Notes under the pieces: generated by a model
Told to the model about the DNA's origin: nothing
The model's input: only the letters and a program-made list of their open reading frames with translations
The model's database searches: none
NCBI GenBank assembly: GCA_032209605.1
Contig: JASFXZ010000014.1
Location: forward strand, 6,778,912-6,842,911
DNA: 64,000 bases
Reading direction: 5' to 3'
Source of the DNA: Mactromeris polynyma
Taxonomy: Eukaryota > Mollusca > Bivalvia > Venerida > Mactridae
Part shown: piece after piece, positions 35,041 through 48,200 of the stretch
How the letters are laid out: every line of letters starts with the position of its first letter
How positions within the stretch are numbered: the stretch's first letter is position 1
Translations under genes and position numbers: made by a program

Positions 35041-35420
35041 CAAATTGGGTTCTGTAGATAATGTTTTGGTATTACGCGGCATTACAAACCATATAATTGA
35101 CAATGGCAAACAGTTATATTGTGCTTTGATTAATTTTAGTAAAGCCTTGGACTATGTCAATCGAGATAACTTATGGCTTAAATTAATCAAACTAGGAATA
35201 AGATGTACATACTCAATATTGTTCGTATATGTAATGTGTGTAATTGGTTAGAGGATGAGTATCATTTTGTCATACGATGTAACATTTATAGTGATTTAAG
35301 AAAACAATTGATACCGCCATACGTTTGGAGACGGCCTTGTATGTATACATTTATTGAACTACGCTTATCTTAAAAATCTTGCTACTTTTTATATAGAAAA
35401 TGCATTTACAATAAGATCAA
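35041..35420 (+). pseudogene. Right fragment of the same old + strand LINE, internally deleted
   Basis: It continues from 31888-32051: KLGSVDNVLVLRGITNHI, GKQLYCALINFSKALDYVNR and DNLWLKLIKLGIR are RT palm motifs (F..F.KA.DYV.R). Soon after, from about 35245, another frame reads WLEDEYHFVIRCNIYSDLRK and LIPPYVWRRPCMYTFIELR, the C-terminal end of such LINEs. The catalytic palm (YADD region) is therefore deleted. About 40 residues are also missing at the insertion point of the - strand LINE. Confidence -1.
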
Positions 35421-35704
35421 ATCTACTGTATAGTAGACGTTAGATATATTTGTTTGCATTATGTACACAAAACATTGTTCAATATAAAATAATATGACGC
35501 AAGTACGATTAATACAATTTGTGAATATAATACATGTATATAAATATATGTGTATGTGTATGTGCAAGTGTGTATAAATATATGTGTGTACAACTTCATT
35601 CGCTGTTTTATAATTCTATAAATCTATTTGTATAGACATATTTCGCATATGTACCACATGGGTCTACGACCTTCGAAGATCTGGTTGTTTGAAACTGTAC
35701 TAAT

Positions 35705-35935
35705 GTATGATAATCAAAGGGCCATCACTCCAGGAAAAAAGATCGCTTGTAAACTGCGCATCTCAACATAGTAATGATTCTTCCCATAAAGTTTCGTTGA
35801 ATTCCTGTCAGTGGTTGCTTAGAACTAGTGCGGACAACGGAAAAGTGTGGACGGATGATCGAACAGACGAAGCGGAGACTATATGCTCTACCCCCCCCCC
35901 CCCCCAGGACTGGGAGCATCGTAAATGAGTTTTTT
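35705..35935. repeat. Probable dispersed repeat ending in a C16 run
   Basis: AAGGGCCATCACTCCAGG at the start and GTGCGGAC..., ACGGATGATCGAAC, GAGACTATATGCTC then a C run are hallmarks of a frequent bivalve repeat type known to me from memory. No second copy was identified in the window. Confidence -1.
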
Positions 35936-36214
35936 TTAATGGAAGAGGATCGAATGTCCGCATATTCCAACATTTGTCCAGAAGGTTGACCAACGATTCA
36001 TATATCGAAATTGCCATTTGTTGCCATTCCCACTATTAATGAAAACGACAGCTAGACAGTGATGCAAAACTGTTGACTTTCATAATATATATATTTCACT
36101 ACTTTGTCATTTCATGGACATAATTATAATTGTTCACAATTGCACTATTGATATTGTAATACGATTTATTTACAAGTTTTATTACACATATATTTTAGGG
36201 TGATATATATTTCC

Positions 36215-36440
36215 ATTGACAGGGGACCTCTGTGGTTGAGGTCACTGACTTTGCTTGCCCTCCATCGCAGCAGGTTCAAATCTCACCCTGGACATATAAT
36301 TCTTACATGAGGAAGCCATCCAGCTGGCTTACAGTAGGTCGGTGGTTCTACTAGGGTGCCTGTCCATGCCCAAAATAATGCTGCTAAGGGCTCCAATGGC
36401 TGGTGAAGTCACTACCTGCCCCTGGCTGTTTATATGACTG
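36215..36440 (+). mobile_element. tRNA-headed SINE
   Basis: GACCTCTGTGGTTGAGGTC is a degenerate A box and GGTTCAAATCT (36273-36283) a B box. The body AGGAAGCCATCCAGCTGGCT matches the fragment at 30345-30483. The stretch to 37435 holds nothing else recognisable. Confidence -1.
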
Positions 36441-37435
36441 TAAGCCCAATTACAAACTTTGAAGCTCCATTCACAATTTCACAGACAATACAGTGTGTAT
36501 AGATTCCAAGTTATATGGTGTATCTTCAAATACAAAATATTGCCAATGCAAACAGATCGCATCAATTACATTCAGTATTTAAGGTAGATACAGGTCAGCC
36601 TCGCCCAGAACTAAACATTAAATGTCTGCATAGTCATAATTATCATAGAATTTCAACATTCTTCAAGTAATATTATGCTCATTTTTTGTTCATTTGTTTA
36701 CCAAATCAAACATGAAAAATATATATCCTATATTTGAACATCAATAACATGCATTACGTATTTGTTGAAGAAAGAGGTTTGTCTTTTAGTAATATGGTAA
36801 AAAATATTTTTCAATTGGTTATACATTGTAATGGTTCTTATTAGAGATGTTTTAACAAATGTTACAACAATACCGATTGATGCCAATTCAAACATTTTAT
36901 GTTCAGATGAGCCAGAAACATCTTTGACAAAAAGCATACATAGTACACAGAGGTCACCATCTGTAGAGAAGCATGCATTAAGAATTTATCAACAAACGAA
37001 TGGGGCAAGAAGACCCATTTATTTTTTATTGAAATTCTACATGAAATCAGTGATATAACCAGTACGAGGACCTCATATTGAGTGTGAAAATGTATCAACA
37101 TCTTAAACGAGAACCGAATACTCTTTTTGGTCCAGTTTCTTATAGATTTGAGTGTAATATGAGATCTAAGAGTAAGTATTAAGTCACGAGTGTGGAGTGT
37201 GGCACTCAAACCCAAACATTACTCCTATATCTCATAATTACCATAAAAATTAAGGGAAAATGGACCAAAAAAAATTAATTTCAATACCAGACTCAAAACA
37301 GTAAAGTTTAGTGATTTGAGTGCTGAGTGTAAGTATCCGTTATAATCCCGGGCTCAGATCATTTAAGTTTCCCAGTCATGAGAAATTTGGCCAGTAATAT
37401 TACAGATTTTTCAAGCATTCAAGAAAACTGACTGA

Positions 37436-37735
37436 AGGGCTCTAGAAATCCATTAGCCTAAAGTCGTGGAGTAGTCTAATGCTGAATCGGGCTACCAACA
37501 GTTGAGGTGAAGTTAGTCCCGGACAAGTCTGTTTTTAAAGCTAACCAACTTCAGCAATTGTTCAGTTGTAAGTAAAAACCTTACAATCCCACAAATGCAA
37601 ACATGATGATGTGATTAATAATTTTAGATTGTGGAGCTATCATTGTGCATGTTAATTTGTTACTAAATTGACCCATATTCTCAGACAACTAGCTGCCTAT
37701 GTCGGACAAGTCAAATTTTACATTTCCATTAGTCC
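37436..37735. repeat. Dispersed repeat, inverted partner at 40185-40465
   Basis: AGGGCTCTAGAAATCCA, GTCTAATGCTGAATCGGGCT, GACAAGTCTGTTTTTAAAGC and TTTGTTACTAAATTGAC match the reverse complement of 40185-40465 over about 280 bp. Confidence -1.
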
Positions 37736-38309
37736 CGGACAAGTGTCTTTGAAAAAAGAGCCCAGGATTGATGTGGTCATTTTTCAATTAAAAATGAACA
37801 CCTTTTCTCTAATATTTGGATAAATCGTGGTATTACAGAGTAAAATCTCTTAACTAAGAGAAACATCAATGATCGGAAGTTATGTAATGAACACTAAACT
37901 ATCAGAACAAGCATTGGACGAAAATATGAGGGCTGCCAAGACAAAACCTGTACAATGTTGGTAACGACGTCAAGTATTTTGACATCACTAACTAAGCCCT
38001 TTGTCCGAAGATGTTTTGGAGGTTTGAGATTTAAAGAATGAAACAAACAAGGAAATATTTATATGTATTGCATAATTTATTTTCTTCCATTTGAAGAGTA
38101 GAAGATATTTTGAAGAAGTATGTGCAATCTGACGCGACATCATCATTTTGTAGCTTCGCTTTGCATCATGTTCTTAATATTGGAATTGCTATAAAAAAGA
38201 AAAGTAGACTTCTTATACTAATACTTTTGGTAAATGAAAGTTTAAAAATATATATATAAATGTATCTGTAAGAAAATGTTAGAACATGAAAATGGACTTT
38301 TTGGTCACT

Positions 38310-38515
38310 GATACAAGTTGGGTCGCAAGGGTTCCATTTGACTCTGCAGTTGACCCTTTGACCTCTGGTATTTCCAAAAGGCAATATTTTGGCTCCAAGG
38401 ATTCTGACTAAAGGGTCACTTTTTCTCATAATTATTAGTAATTTGGCTATAAAATAGTAAAATCTGATAAAAAATTATCAAAATGACCCTCGAGACTCAG
38501 CACCTAGTGGAATCC
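38310..38515. repeat. Dispersed repeat, inverted partner at 58468-58668
   Basis: GGGTTCCATTTGACTCTGCA, GTTGACCCTTTGACC and GACCCTCGAGACTCAGCA... match the reverse complement of 58468-58668 along about 200 bp. The 37736-38309 and 38516-38957 stretches show nothing else. Confidence -1.
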
Positions 38516-38957
38516 CTGGGTCGTGCTACACGTATAGAGGGTGTAATACTGGAAATGATTACAAACCGCATTGTATGAGTGACAAATTGCAGAAAGGGTT
38601 TAGAATGTAAGAATGTAGAATTGTAATAGAATATTGCCACAAGTAACAGTTTAGATTCAGTGAGGATAACAATTGATAATTTGTCTCACAATTAACAAAA
38701 GCCTTGTATCATACAGAATAGGGTATTCATAAGTATGACAAATGATGCAGCACATTACATGATTGTGTTGATGGAGAATCCAGAAGGTTCAAGAACTTTC
38801 TCATAACACACAATACATTAACAATGAATAATCAATATGAAAGTAAAACAACATTCCAAGGCGATTCATGCAACAATGTACGTTGTACAACATAAACAAA
38901 TGATGAATTGTAAAGTGAAATAATCACTCAAGACAACCGTGTTCTCACCCCCTCTAA

Positions 38958-40165
38958 AATGTATCAATTAACTGTTACAAATATAACCACTGAACGTAAA
39001 TTGTATCAATTAACTGTTACAAATATAACCACTGAACATAAATGTATCAATTAACTGTTACAAATATAACCACTGAACATAAATGTATCAATTAACTGTT
39101 ACAAATATAACCACTGAACATAAATGTATCAATTAACTGTTACAAATATAACCATTGAACATAAAATGTATCAATTAACTGTTACAAATATAACCACTGA
39201 ATATAAAATGTATCAATTAACTGTTACAAAAATAACCACTGAATATAAAATGTATCAATTAACTGTTACTAATATAACCACTGAATATAAAATGTATCAA
39301 TTAACTGTTACTAATATAACCACTGAACATAAAATGTATCAATTAACTGTTACAAATATAACCACTGAATATAAATGTATCAATTAACTGTTACAAATAT
39401 AACCACTGAACATAAAATGTATCAATTAACTGTTACAAATATAACCACTGAATATAAATGTATCAATTAACTGTTACAAATATAACCACTGAACATAAAT
39501 GTATCAATTAACTATTACAAATATAACCACTGAACATAAAATGTATCAATTAACTGTTACAAATATAACCACTGAACGTAAAATGTATCAATTAACTGTT
39601 ACAAATATAACCACTGAACATAAATGTATCAATCAACTGTTACAAATATAACCACTGAACATAAATATATCAATTAACTGTTACAAATATAACCACTGAA
39701 CATAAATGTATCAATCAACTGTTACAAATATAACCACTGAACGTAAAATGTATCAATTAACTGTTACAAATATAACCACTGAACATAAATGTATCAATTA
39801 ACTGTTACAAATATAACCACTGAACATAAATGTATCAATTAACTGTTACAAATATAACCACTGAACATAAATGTATCAATTAACTGTTACAAATATAACC
39901 ACTGAACATAAATGTATCAATTAACTGTTACAAATATAACCACTGAACATAAATATATCAATTAACTGTCACAAATATAACCACTGAACGTAAATTGTAT
40001 CAATTAATTGTTACAAGTTTAACTATTGAACATAAAATGTATCAATTAATTGTTACACGTATAACTATTGAACATACACTGTATCAATTAATTGTTACAA
40101 GTTTAACTATTGAACATAAAATATATCAATTAACTGTTACAAGTATAACTACATGTATTGAGCAT
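38958..40165. repeat. Minisatellite, 41/42-bp unit, about 29 copies
   Basis: Unit ATGTATCAATTAACTGTTAC, AAATATAACCACTGAACATA plus one or two A. The unit length alternates between 41 and 42 because of an A3/A4 step. The last four units (from 40000) have diverged to ATTGTTACAAGTTTAACTAT. It lies 3' of the zinc-finger gene, whose stop is at 40525. Confidence -1.
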
Positions 40166-40184
40166 AAGTCAGGTTTCTAGAATT

Positions 40185-40465
40185 TTTTTGTCAAGATAAA
40201 TTTGACTTGTCTGACATAGGAAGCTAGTTGTCCGAGAATGTCAGTCAATTTAGTAACAAATAAACATATACAATGATAGCTCCATAATATGAAATCTGTA
40301 ATCACATTAATGTGTTTGTGGGATTGTAAGGTTTGAATAGCTGATATTGGTTAGCTTTAAAAACAGACTTGTCCTGGACTAACTTCAACTCAAATGTTGG
40401 TAGCCCGATTCAGCATTAGACTAGTCCGGGACGTCGGGCTAGTGGATTTCTAGAGCCCTGAAAAT
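40185..40465. repeat. Inverted copy of the repeat at 37436-37735
   Basis: Begins TCTAGAATTTTTTTGTCAAG, ends GTGGATTTCTAGAGCCCTG. It ends 60 bp from the zinc-finger stop codon, so it may lie in the 3'UTR. One partial 42-bp minisatellite unit follows at 40466-40510. Confidence -1.
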
Positions 40466-40524
40466 GTATCAATTAAGTGTTACAAGTATAACCACTGAAC
40501 GTAAAATGCATCAGTGTAACATAT

Positions 40525-43500
40525 TCAGCTTGGAATGCCTTTCTCCAGAACATCCGTGATATAGTCCTGATGTATCCTCATATGTCGTTGTAACACCACT
40601 TTCTGTACAAATGTTCGTTTACATACATGGCATTGATGTTGTCGTTCATTGACATGAATTTTGATGTGTGTGGCTAAGTTATGTTTTAAACTAAATGCTC
40701 TATCACAATGTGGGCATGTGTGTTCTCTGCGTCCAGTATGTGTCAGCATGTGTCGATTCAGTTTGTGCCTCTCAAAGAACTCCTTTGGACATAATTCACA
40801 CTTATATTGTTTAGCTGAGTAGTGACGTAACAAATGCCGTTTTAACTTCTGGCTGTCAGAGAAGTATTTCTTACACACAGTACACTGATGACAAACTCGG
40901 AAGTTTTGATTTCCCCACGCATGATCATCCATGTGTGAAATAAATTTTGCTCTCTTGTCGAAGACCTGCAATAAGGCATAAGATAAGGTTCAATAAATAA
41001 GATATTGTTTTGAATAGCAAGTTAAGAAATATATATTTTACAGGATTTTTTTTTGGAAACATCATAAGAAGGTCATTTTATGCTTTTAAATGCCACAGTC
41101 CATTCTGAGATAGAAGGATAGATTTATTTCAACATGAATGTACAATTAACATGGCAATATAAAATTAAGATATATATATTAAAAGCAATATGCATGAATT
41201 AATAAAGCCATATCAATCAACATTATATGTTAAGGATAACACAAAAACGTGTTAAGTAAAAACTCTTTATTTCCATTGTGCTCCTTAATATGTAGTATCG
41301 TGTGACATAGGAAGAATCCAAAGTGATGGTCGAAACATATTTTCACTTGGGCTAATTTTACCCCGAGTTCTGTTTGTGTTTATGCCTCAATCTGATATTT
41401 TGTAACTTTGTGAGGTCAGTAACAGTCTCTTAACCATGTGCAGCTAGTATAAATTTACAGGCGTTGTGCATCTGACATGTACTTTACACTGCTCGTAGTG
41501 CATCTGACATGTACTTTACACTGCTTGTAGTGCATCTGACATGTACTTTACACTGCTCGTAGTGCATCTGACATGTACTTTACACTGCTCGTAATGCATC
41601 TGACATGTACTTTACACTACTTGTAGTGCATCTGACATGTACTTTACACTGCTCGTAGTGCATCTGACATGAACTTTACACTGCTTGTAATGCATCTGAC
41701 ATGTACTTTACACTGCTCGTAATGCATCTGACGTACTTTACACTGCTCGTAATGCATCTGACATGTACTTTACACTGCTCGTAATGCATCTGACATGTAA
41801 TTTACACTGCTTGTAGTGCATCTGACATGTACTTTAAACTGCTCATAATGCATCTGACATGTACTTTACACTGCTCGTAATGCATCTGACATGTACTTTA
41901 CACTGCTTGTAGTGTAAATGACATGTACTTTACACTGCTCGTAGTGCATCTGACATGTACTTTACACTGCTGGTATTGCATCTGACATGTACTTTACACT
42001 GCTTGTAGTGCATCTGACATGTACTTTACACTGCTCGTAATGCATCTGACATGTACTTTACACTGCTCATAATGCATCTGACATGTACTTTACACTGCTC
42101 GTAGTGCATCTGACATGTACTTTACACTGCTCGTAATGCATCTGACATGTACTTTACACTGCTCGTAATGCATCTGACATGCACTTTACCCTGCTCGTAG
42201 TGCATCTGACATGTACTTTAAACTGCTTGTAGTGCATCTGACATGTACTTTACACTGCTCGTAATGCATCTGACATGCACTTTACCCTGCTCGTAGTGCA
42301 TCTGACATGTACTTTAAACTGCTTGTAGTGCATCTGACATGTACTTTACACTGCTCGTAATGCATCTGACATGTACTTTACACTGCTCGTAATGCATCTG
42401 ACATGCACTTTACCCTGCTCGTAGTGCATCTGACATGTACTTTAAACTGCTTGTAGTGCATCTGACATGTACTTTACACTGCTCGTAGTGCATCTGACAT
42501 GTACTTTACACTGCTCGTAATGCATCTGACATGTACTTTACACTGCTCGTAATGCATCTGACATGCACTTTACCCTGCTCGTAGTGCATCTGACATGTAC
42601 TTTAAACTGCTTGTAGTGCATCTGACATGTACTTTACACTGCTCGTAATGCATCTGACATGCACTTTACCCTGCTCGTAGTGCATCTGACATGTACTTTA
42701 AACTGCTTGTAGTGCATCTGACATGTACTTTACACTGCTCGTAATGCATCTGACATGTACTTTACACTGCTCGTAATGCATCTGACATGCACTTTACCCT
42801 GCTCGTAGTGCATCTGACATGTACTTTAAACTGCTTGTAGTGCATCTGACATGTACTTTACACTGCTCGTAGTGCATCTGACATGTACTTTACACTGCTC
42901 GTAGTGCATCTGACATGTACTTTACACTGCTCGTAATGCATCTGACATGTACTTTACACTGCTCGTAATGCATCTGACATGTACTTTACACTGCTCGTAA
43001 TGCATCTGACATGTACTTTACACTGCTTGTAGTGCAGCTGACATGTACTTTACACTGCTCGTAATGCATCTGACATGTACTTTACACAACTCGTAGCGCA
43101 TCTGACATGTTCTTTACACCGCTCGTTGTGCATCTGACATGTACTTTACACTGCTCGTAATGCATCTGACATGTACTTTACACAACTCGTAGCGCATCTG
43201 ACATGTACTTTACCCTGCTCGTAGTGCATCTGACATGTACTTTACACCGCTCGTTGTGCATCTGACATGTACTTTACACTGCTTGTAATGCATCTGACAT
43301 GTACTTTACACTGCTAACAGTCACCAATAAAGAAAAGACTCAGTTACCTGGTAGCACATATTACATACAAGTGGTCCAGGTGTGTTGTGTATTCTCAGGT
43401 GACATTTGAAGTTATGAAGAGATGTAAATGTATCCTGACAGAATGAACACTGAAACACTCTGAAAACATAAGACCATTTGATTAATTGATACATTATTGA

Positions 43501-46500
43501 ATATTTTGCATTTTGCCAACATCTGATACAACTTCAGAACATGTTCAAAGCAATCAATGTTTCAATTGTTGGCTTATACTCATTTTACTAACATGATAAA
43601 AATACAACTTGATCATCAAAATATCCTAAATTTCTTCATAATTTCTCTCTAAAAAATACTGAATATTTGATTTGATATATTTTCTCATACCTAAATGTAA
43701 AACTTGCTGTAAATCAACTAAAAATGTTTTCTTGATCTGTTGAATGAAGATTTCAAGGTGTGTAATTTTCTGCATTTGAATATAATGAATTAGGAGAGAA
43801 TTAATTTCCCATATACATGTCGAATATCTCCGATAGGTTATGCTAGCAGGTGCTTGTGCACGAGATTTTCATGTAAGACTTTAGGTTTTGAAAGTCATTC
43901 ATCTTTGGGTTTTCTTTAAAGTAAAAATTATGAAATGGTATTTCATGCAAGCATATATAACAAGGTTTTCAACAGTCATACATGTTCATGAATTATGTTG
44001 ATAACTATATTGAATTATGACTACGTTATTCAGTCACTCACAATGTAGTTGGTTGCCAAGTGCTACCCTTAAATCACATATTAAACAGTAATTTGAAATG
44101 TATGTTGCTTTTTTCTTGCTTATCTGAGGTGGTCGAGTTGTAAGGGAACTTGTGTTTCAAATGTTTCGTCAATCTCTCATGGCCTCAGTCAGCTGACATA
44201 AGTTAATGCTTGAAACAAGTTGACTTAGTAAGGTAATGAAGGTTAAGTTTGCTGTAAGTTGGAATCACTATCTTTAAACAGTAAATATTATTAAGCAAGT
44301 TGACTCATGTCTAAACACTACCAATGTAATTATGTCTGAACCGAGACAATGATTACATCAACTTTGGGGGCCACCTCTATTCAAAGGCATCTTATTCGCC
44401 CTTTCTTTATGATTTAGTGGCCCCAAGGTTGACTACCCATGTAAGAGGATAGCCCAAAATGTGAGTCATAAAAGTAACTGCATTGGCAATTTGAAAATTG
44501 ATCCTCTTCATTGAAGTATACCTGTTTTCTATATGCATTAACTGATGCTGTTCAAGGTCAACAGGTTCTGTAAAGGTCACATTACATTTCTCACACTGAA
44601 ATGTTGTAGGTACATTCTCATTATGTTCAACTCTATGTCGAAACAAAGCAACGATAGACGTGAACTTGGCTTTGCACACAACACATTCATGAATCTGAAA
44701 AACAAAATTTCAAATGAAAACAAAAAGTACAAAGTTGTATACAGTAACATGTTGTAATCCTGAGCATTGATATCATGTGTATAATATGAATTGTTCGTTA
44801 AACCAAACATTAACACCAAAATGATAAAGGTTGTGATGATTGACTGGGATTGCGTGTGAGTGACTGACGACAACTGAAACAAGCTATAACTGACAGGCCC
44901 TTTTCTCTAGTTCCCACGGTCTGACCCATTCTTAAAGCTATATTTATGATTTTTCCCAATCAGAAAACAAATGTCAATCAGAAGCACCTACGAAAAATCA
45001 TCTATTGAGCGATCTGGTATATCTTTAAGCTCTTTGAATAACTGTTGCCATTATTGTTCCTTGTGTCATAAATGTTTGTGGACATTTTGTGTGTCTATTT
45101 TACAGTTGATGTAAGAAATGTAGATAAGAATTCTTGTTCATACACAATTTAGATATGAAAAGCCTGTTCTTTTAACTATGAAAATTACCAAAATTGGAGT
45201 TGAAGCGATTAATGTTTTTTCTCAATTTGGCAAATTTACGACGCAAATTTTCCCAATTTATCTAGTTTTTCCCCCCAAAAATGGACAGAAAAAGGCCTGG
45301 CTGATGCAACAAAATACTTGACAAAATATTCCTACATTATTGAAATGTTGTTTCATGATTGTTGCCATTTCTTACATGAACATAAAATATAATAAAAAAT
45401 AAATACAACGGAACATATATGAACAAAATTCATACAAAAATATTCTCTCAATGTTCGTTCCTTCATGTTAATAGTTAAGCAAGGTTTCACTCATTGTTTA
45501 CTAATTTAGCCATTTGTATATAATACATTTATATCAGATAAGTTTGTCAGCAATCATATCAGCAATATTCATAAGTGACAAACTGATGAGCTTAATTCAA
45601 TGTACTTCCACATGAAAAGTACAGCAGTGTTAGTGAGTATGATGCCTGATCAAATATTGCGATACCAAAAATTCCCTTATAAACGGCCCTCCCCTAATAA
45701 ACGCCCCCCCCCCCCTATTTGGAAAAAAAGCCCCGAAAAATTCTTACTTTGATCCGTCATTTATATCCTTCTCTGTAAATCACATGTATCAAAGAATCAA
45801 AATGACACTATAAAAAGCCATGTTCACACAATAAAAGCATTATCTGTTGCCATAGAATGTTAAACTTTAAGCACCTGAAGTTGAACTTTAAATCAGTCCA
45901 CTAGTGACATTTGAAACTTCAAAACTTGGTGAATTGAGGCAAATGACAAAGGTCACGTAGACACATGTAAGACTGGCAATAGTGCTCTCTGTGACGTAAT
46001 ACCGTCGGGTAGATCAAAGGTGTTAGTTTGGAAGATATGTTAGGCTTGGGAGTGGAAGAAGAGATAAGCAGTCGGTAACATTTACTCACAAAAAATTATA
46101 AAAATGGGGGGAGTGTAGTGCCTTTAGAAACTGTTAATTGGTGTATTTGCTTTCTAGCATGAATATAGATGAACCAACCTTTTTCCTTTCTATTGTGAGC
46201 TCAGCTTCGACTGCATCCATAGGCTGGTTTTTATTTAGTGTTGCCATAGCAGAGTGATCTTGAACATCCAATTCTACTGAAGTTACATCAGGTCTTACTC
46301 GTAATCTCCGTCGACAACCTTTCAACCTTTTTTGCGATGGAGCGTCATCTTTATCATCCATTACAGATATCACTATTACATTTGGGGTCAATTCAGGAGA
46401 ACTAGCACTTCCCTGTTCCACATTTAGATCTGTCTCTACACTGTCGGTCATAAGCTCAGGACTCGTTGTGGCACTGACTTGACCCATAATAGACACGGTA

Positions 46501-47508
46501 CTGTCTTCCATAATAGGATCCACTGTGCTGCTAACTGATGTACCTGGAGCATTTTCTGACTCTAACTCCATCTGTGAACTGGTATCATTCAAGCTTGGCA
46601 TTGGGTTCACAAAATTGTCTGCATGACTTTCTGACAGAGTAGGTCTAAGCGCCTCATTGCCAACAATGCTTGTATTTACCTACAGAATAGATTATTATCA
46701 AATGTAAGCAAACATATTTCTGTATCCAGTCTACTATTTAGAACAGTGAATAACCTAGGCGTTCTGTCCCACATCTCTGACGCAGAAAAAAATGCAAAAG
46801 ACGCAAAAATATTAATCATGTGTGACACAATATCTTCCTGGAACAAATTCATCAATCCATACTAAAGGTTAAGAGGTCAATACCATTAGTTTAATTACTT
46901 GGTAACTGATGAATCCGATATTGTGCTAAATTCGCGCAATTTTGCAACCTCACAAGGAATCCGTCACTTGTTTACTTATGTTTCTTGACTGCAAAGGAGA
47001 TAAATTCTATAAGCTGTCTAAGCCCACCACCAAATTCTGTTGATACAGCCTCAGCTGCTGATGAAAACACAAATCAGTTCAAACCTGATGGTACAAAATT
47101 GATGCCTAAGAAATGAACATTCCTGAACAACAAGTGATAAATGTCTGAAAGCAAATGAAGACGAACGATGTGAAAATATTTATCTGTACAAGTTAAATTA
47201 AATCAACTTCTACAGCGAAACTAAGCAGTTAAAATGTTACCCAACAAAACAAAACAAATTAAGCATTGAAGAGTTAGCACCGACTTTAATAATATAATTT
47301 TCTTGTACAGCAAAAAGCTTGTCGATTCCGGAAGCTTTACTGAAGGAATGTTAACTATAAAGTCTACCTGTGTCAAAGTAGGATTGGCCAAGTTAGGCCT
47401 GACACGAGATGAGGAAGTCAAATTGATGATAAGTTCAGCCTCTTCCAAACGAGACTCCCTGTATGTAGAGTTCTCCCCAAACTGATCGCCAGAATAGTTT
47501 GTAGACAT
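40525..47508 (-). CDS. C2H2 zinc-finger protein with eight fingers, 5 coding exons, 455 aa
   Basis: Coding exons on the - strand, 5' to 3': 47508-47368, 46679-46179, 44694-44522, 43459-43348, 40965-40525 (stop). Phases agree and the CDS is 1368 nt. The N-terminal ~214 residues are Ser/Thr/acidic and probably disordered, with a basic patch at 164-176 (KRLKGCRRRLRVR) that may be a nuclear localisation signal. Residues 218-441 hold eight C2H2 fingers of form C-x2-C-x12-H-x3-H (first Cys at 218, 248, 276, 304, 337, 365, 393, 421). Finger 4 is split between exons 4 and 5. Only the linker after finger 6 (HTGRREH) is close to the classical TGEKP type. It is probably a sequence-specific DNA-binding regulator; target unknown. 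The start follows a strong pyrimidine-tract acceptor at 47515-47516, so a 5'UTR exon should lie further upstream. An alternative reading through that acceptor has no good ATG. The exon 2 donor (AAG|GTTGGT) is weak but is the only one before a stop. I do not recognise a named orthologue. Confidence -1.
41460..43318. repeat. Minisatellite, 32-bp unit, about 58 copies, in zinc-finger intron 4
   Basis: Unit GTGCATCTGACATGTACTTT plus ACACTGCTCGTA. It starts close to a TTACAGGCGTTGTGCATC and ends 30 bp from exon 4 on the - strand, filling most of the 2.4-kb intron. Marker variants (GCACTTTACCC and TTTAAACTGC) are spaced in multiples of 32 bp, see findings. Confidence -1.
44895..45302. mobile_element. 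Short DNA element with CAGGCC termini, zinc-finger intron 2
   Basis: Begins CAGGCCCTTTTCTCTAG and ends GACAGAAAAAGGCCTG, short inverted ends. The body (AATCAGAAGCACCTACGAAA, ATCATCTA, GGTATATCTT) matches 61656-61939 in the same orientation, but this copy has about 120 extra bases near 45112-45240. No coding. The rest of intron 2 has a C-rich run at about 45706-45715 and nothing else. Confidence -1.
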
Positions 47509-47514
47509 ATTTGT

Positions 47515-48152
47515 CTGAAATGGAAACGAGAAGGCCATAATGGCACCGATTTGCTCAACTAAGTTTGAAAGCTCAAACACTACTAAATATTGAGGGTTCA
47601 GCGCAAAACTATCCTTACTCCAATATATTTATACAGGAGTTAGGCTAGTCTTGCACTGAACCCTCTAGCGGCCATTAGGCATGTGTACCAGAAGGGGATA
47701 CTGACTGAATACTGGTGATTAAGGGTTCATTCAATATAATAATTATAGTGTATTGAATATTTCTGTATCACATCTCAGTCAAAATATTGATTTAATGCAA
47801 GAAACAACCAACATTGAGCATGTACAACATCCAACATTAGTTAGTAATAAAATCATTATCTGAAGTTTGGTTTACAATTCACATGTAGTGATTTAACATG
47901 ATGTCACAGTAGTTGTTGGAATCAATATACAAGAATGATTGTAAAAATATTATTATGTCAATGTTTTACATTGATAATTAATTGAAGAATCCCTTATGAT
48001 GCAGAAGTTACACAACTGCTTACTCATGTAAGGTGAATACCAGGATCTTACCCTTTGTTTGGGGGCAGCAAAACACAATACATTTTTTGTATCCCAATAC
48101 TAAATTATTGAAAACTAATTAATTAAAACAAGTCCAAAGGTAAAAACAAAAG
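47515..48152. other. Upstream of the first coding exon of the zinc-finger gene
   Basis: It should contain a 5'UTR intron, given the strong acceptor at 47515-47516 (-). The noncoding first exon and promoter were not located. Confidence -1.
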
Positions 48153-48200
48153 GGCCATGATGTCCCTGTATCATTCACCTTAGTACTTAAGAAATTTTGC
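48153..48200 (+). repeat. Third copy of the ATGATGG...TCACC dispersed motif
   Basis: AGGGCCATGATGTCCCTGTA, TCATTCACCTTAGTAC. Same motif family as 18366-18415 and, inverted, as the 30-bp units at 1400-1735. Confidence -1.
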
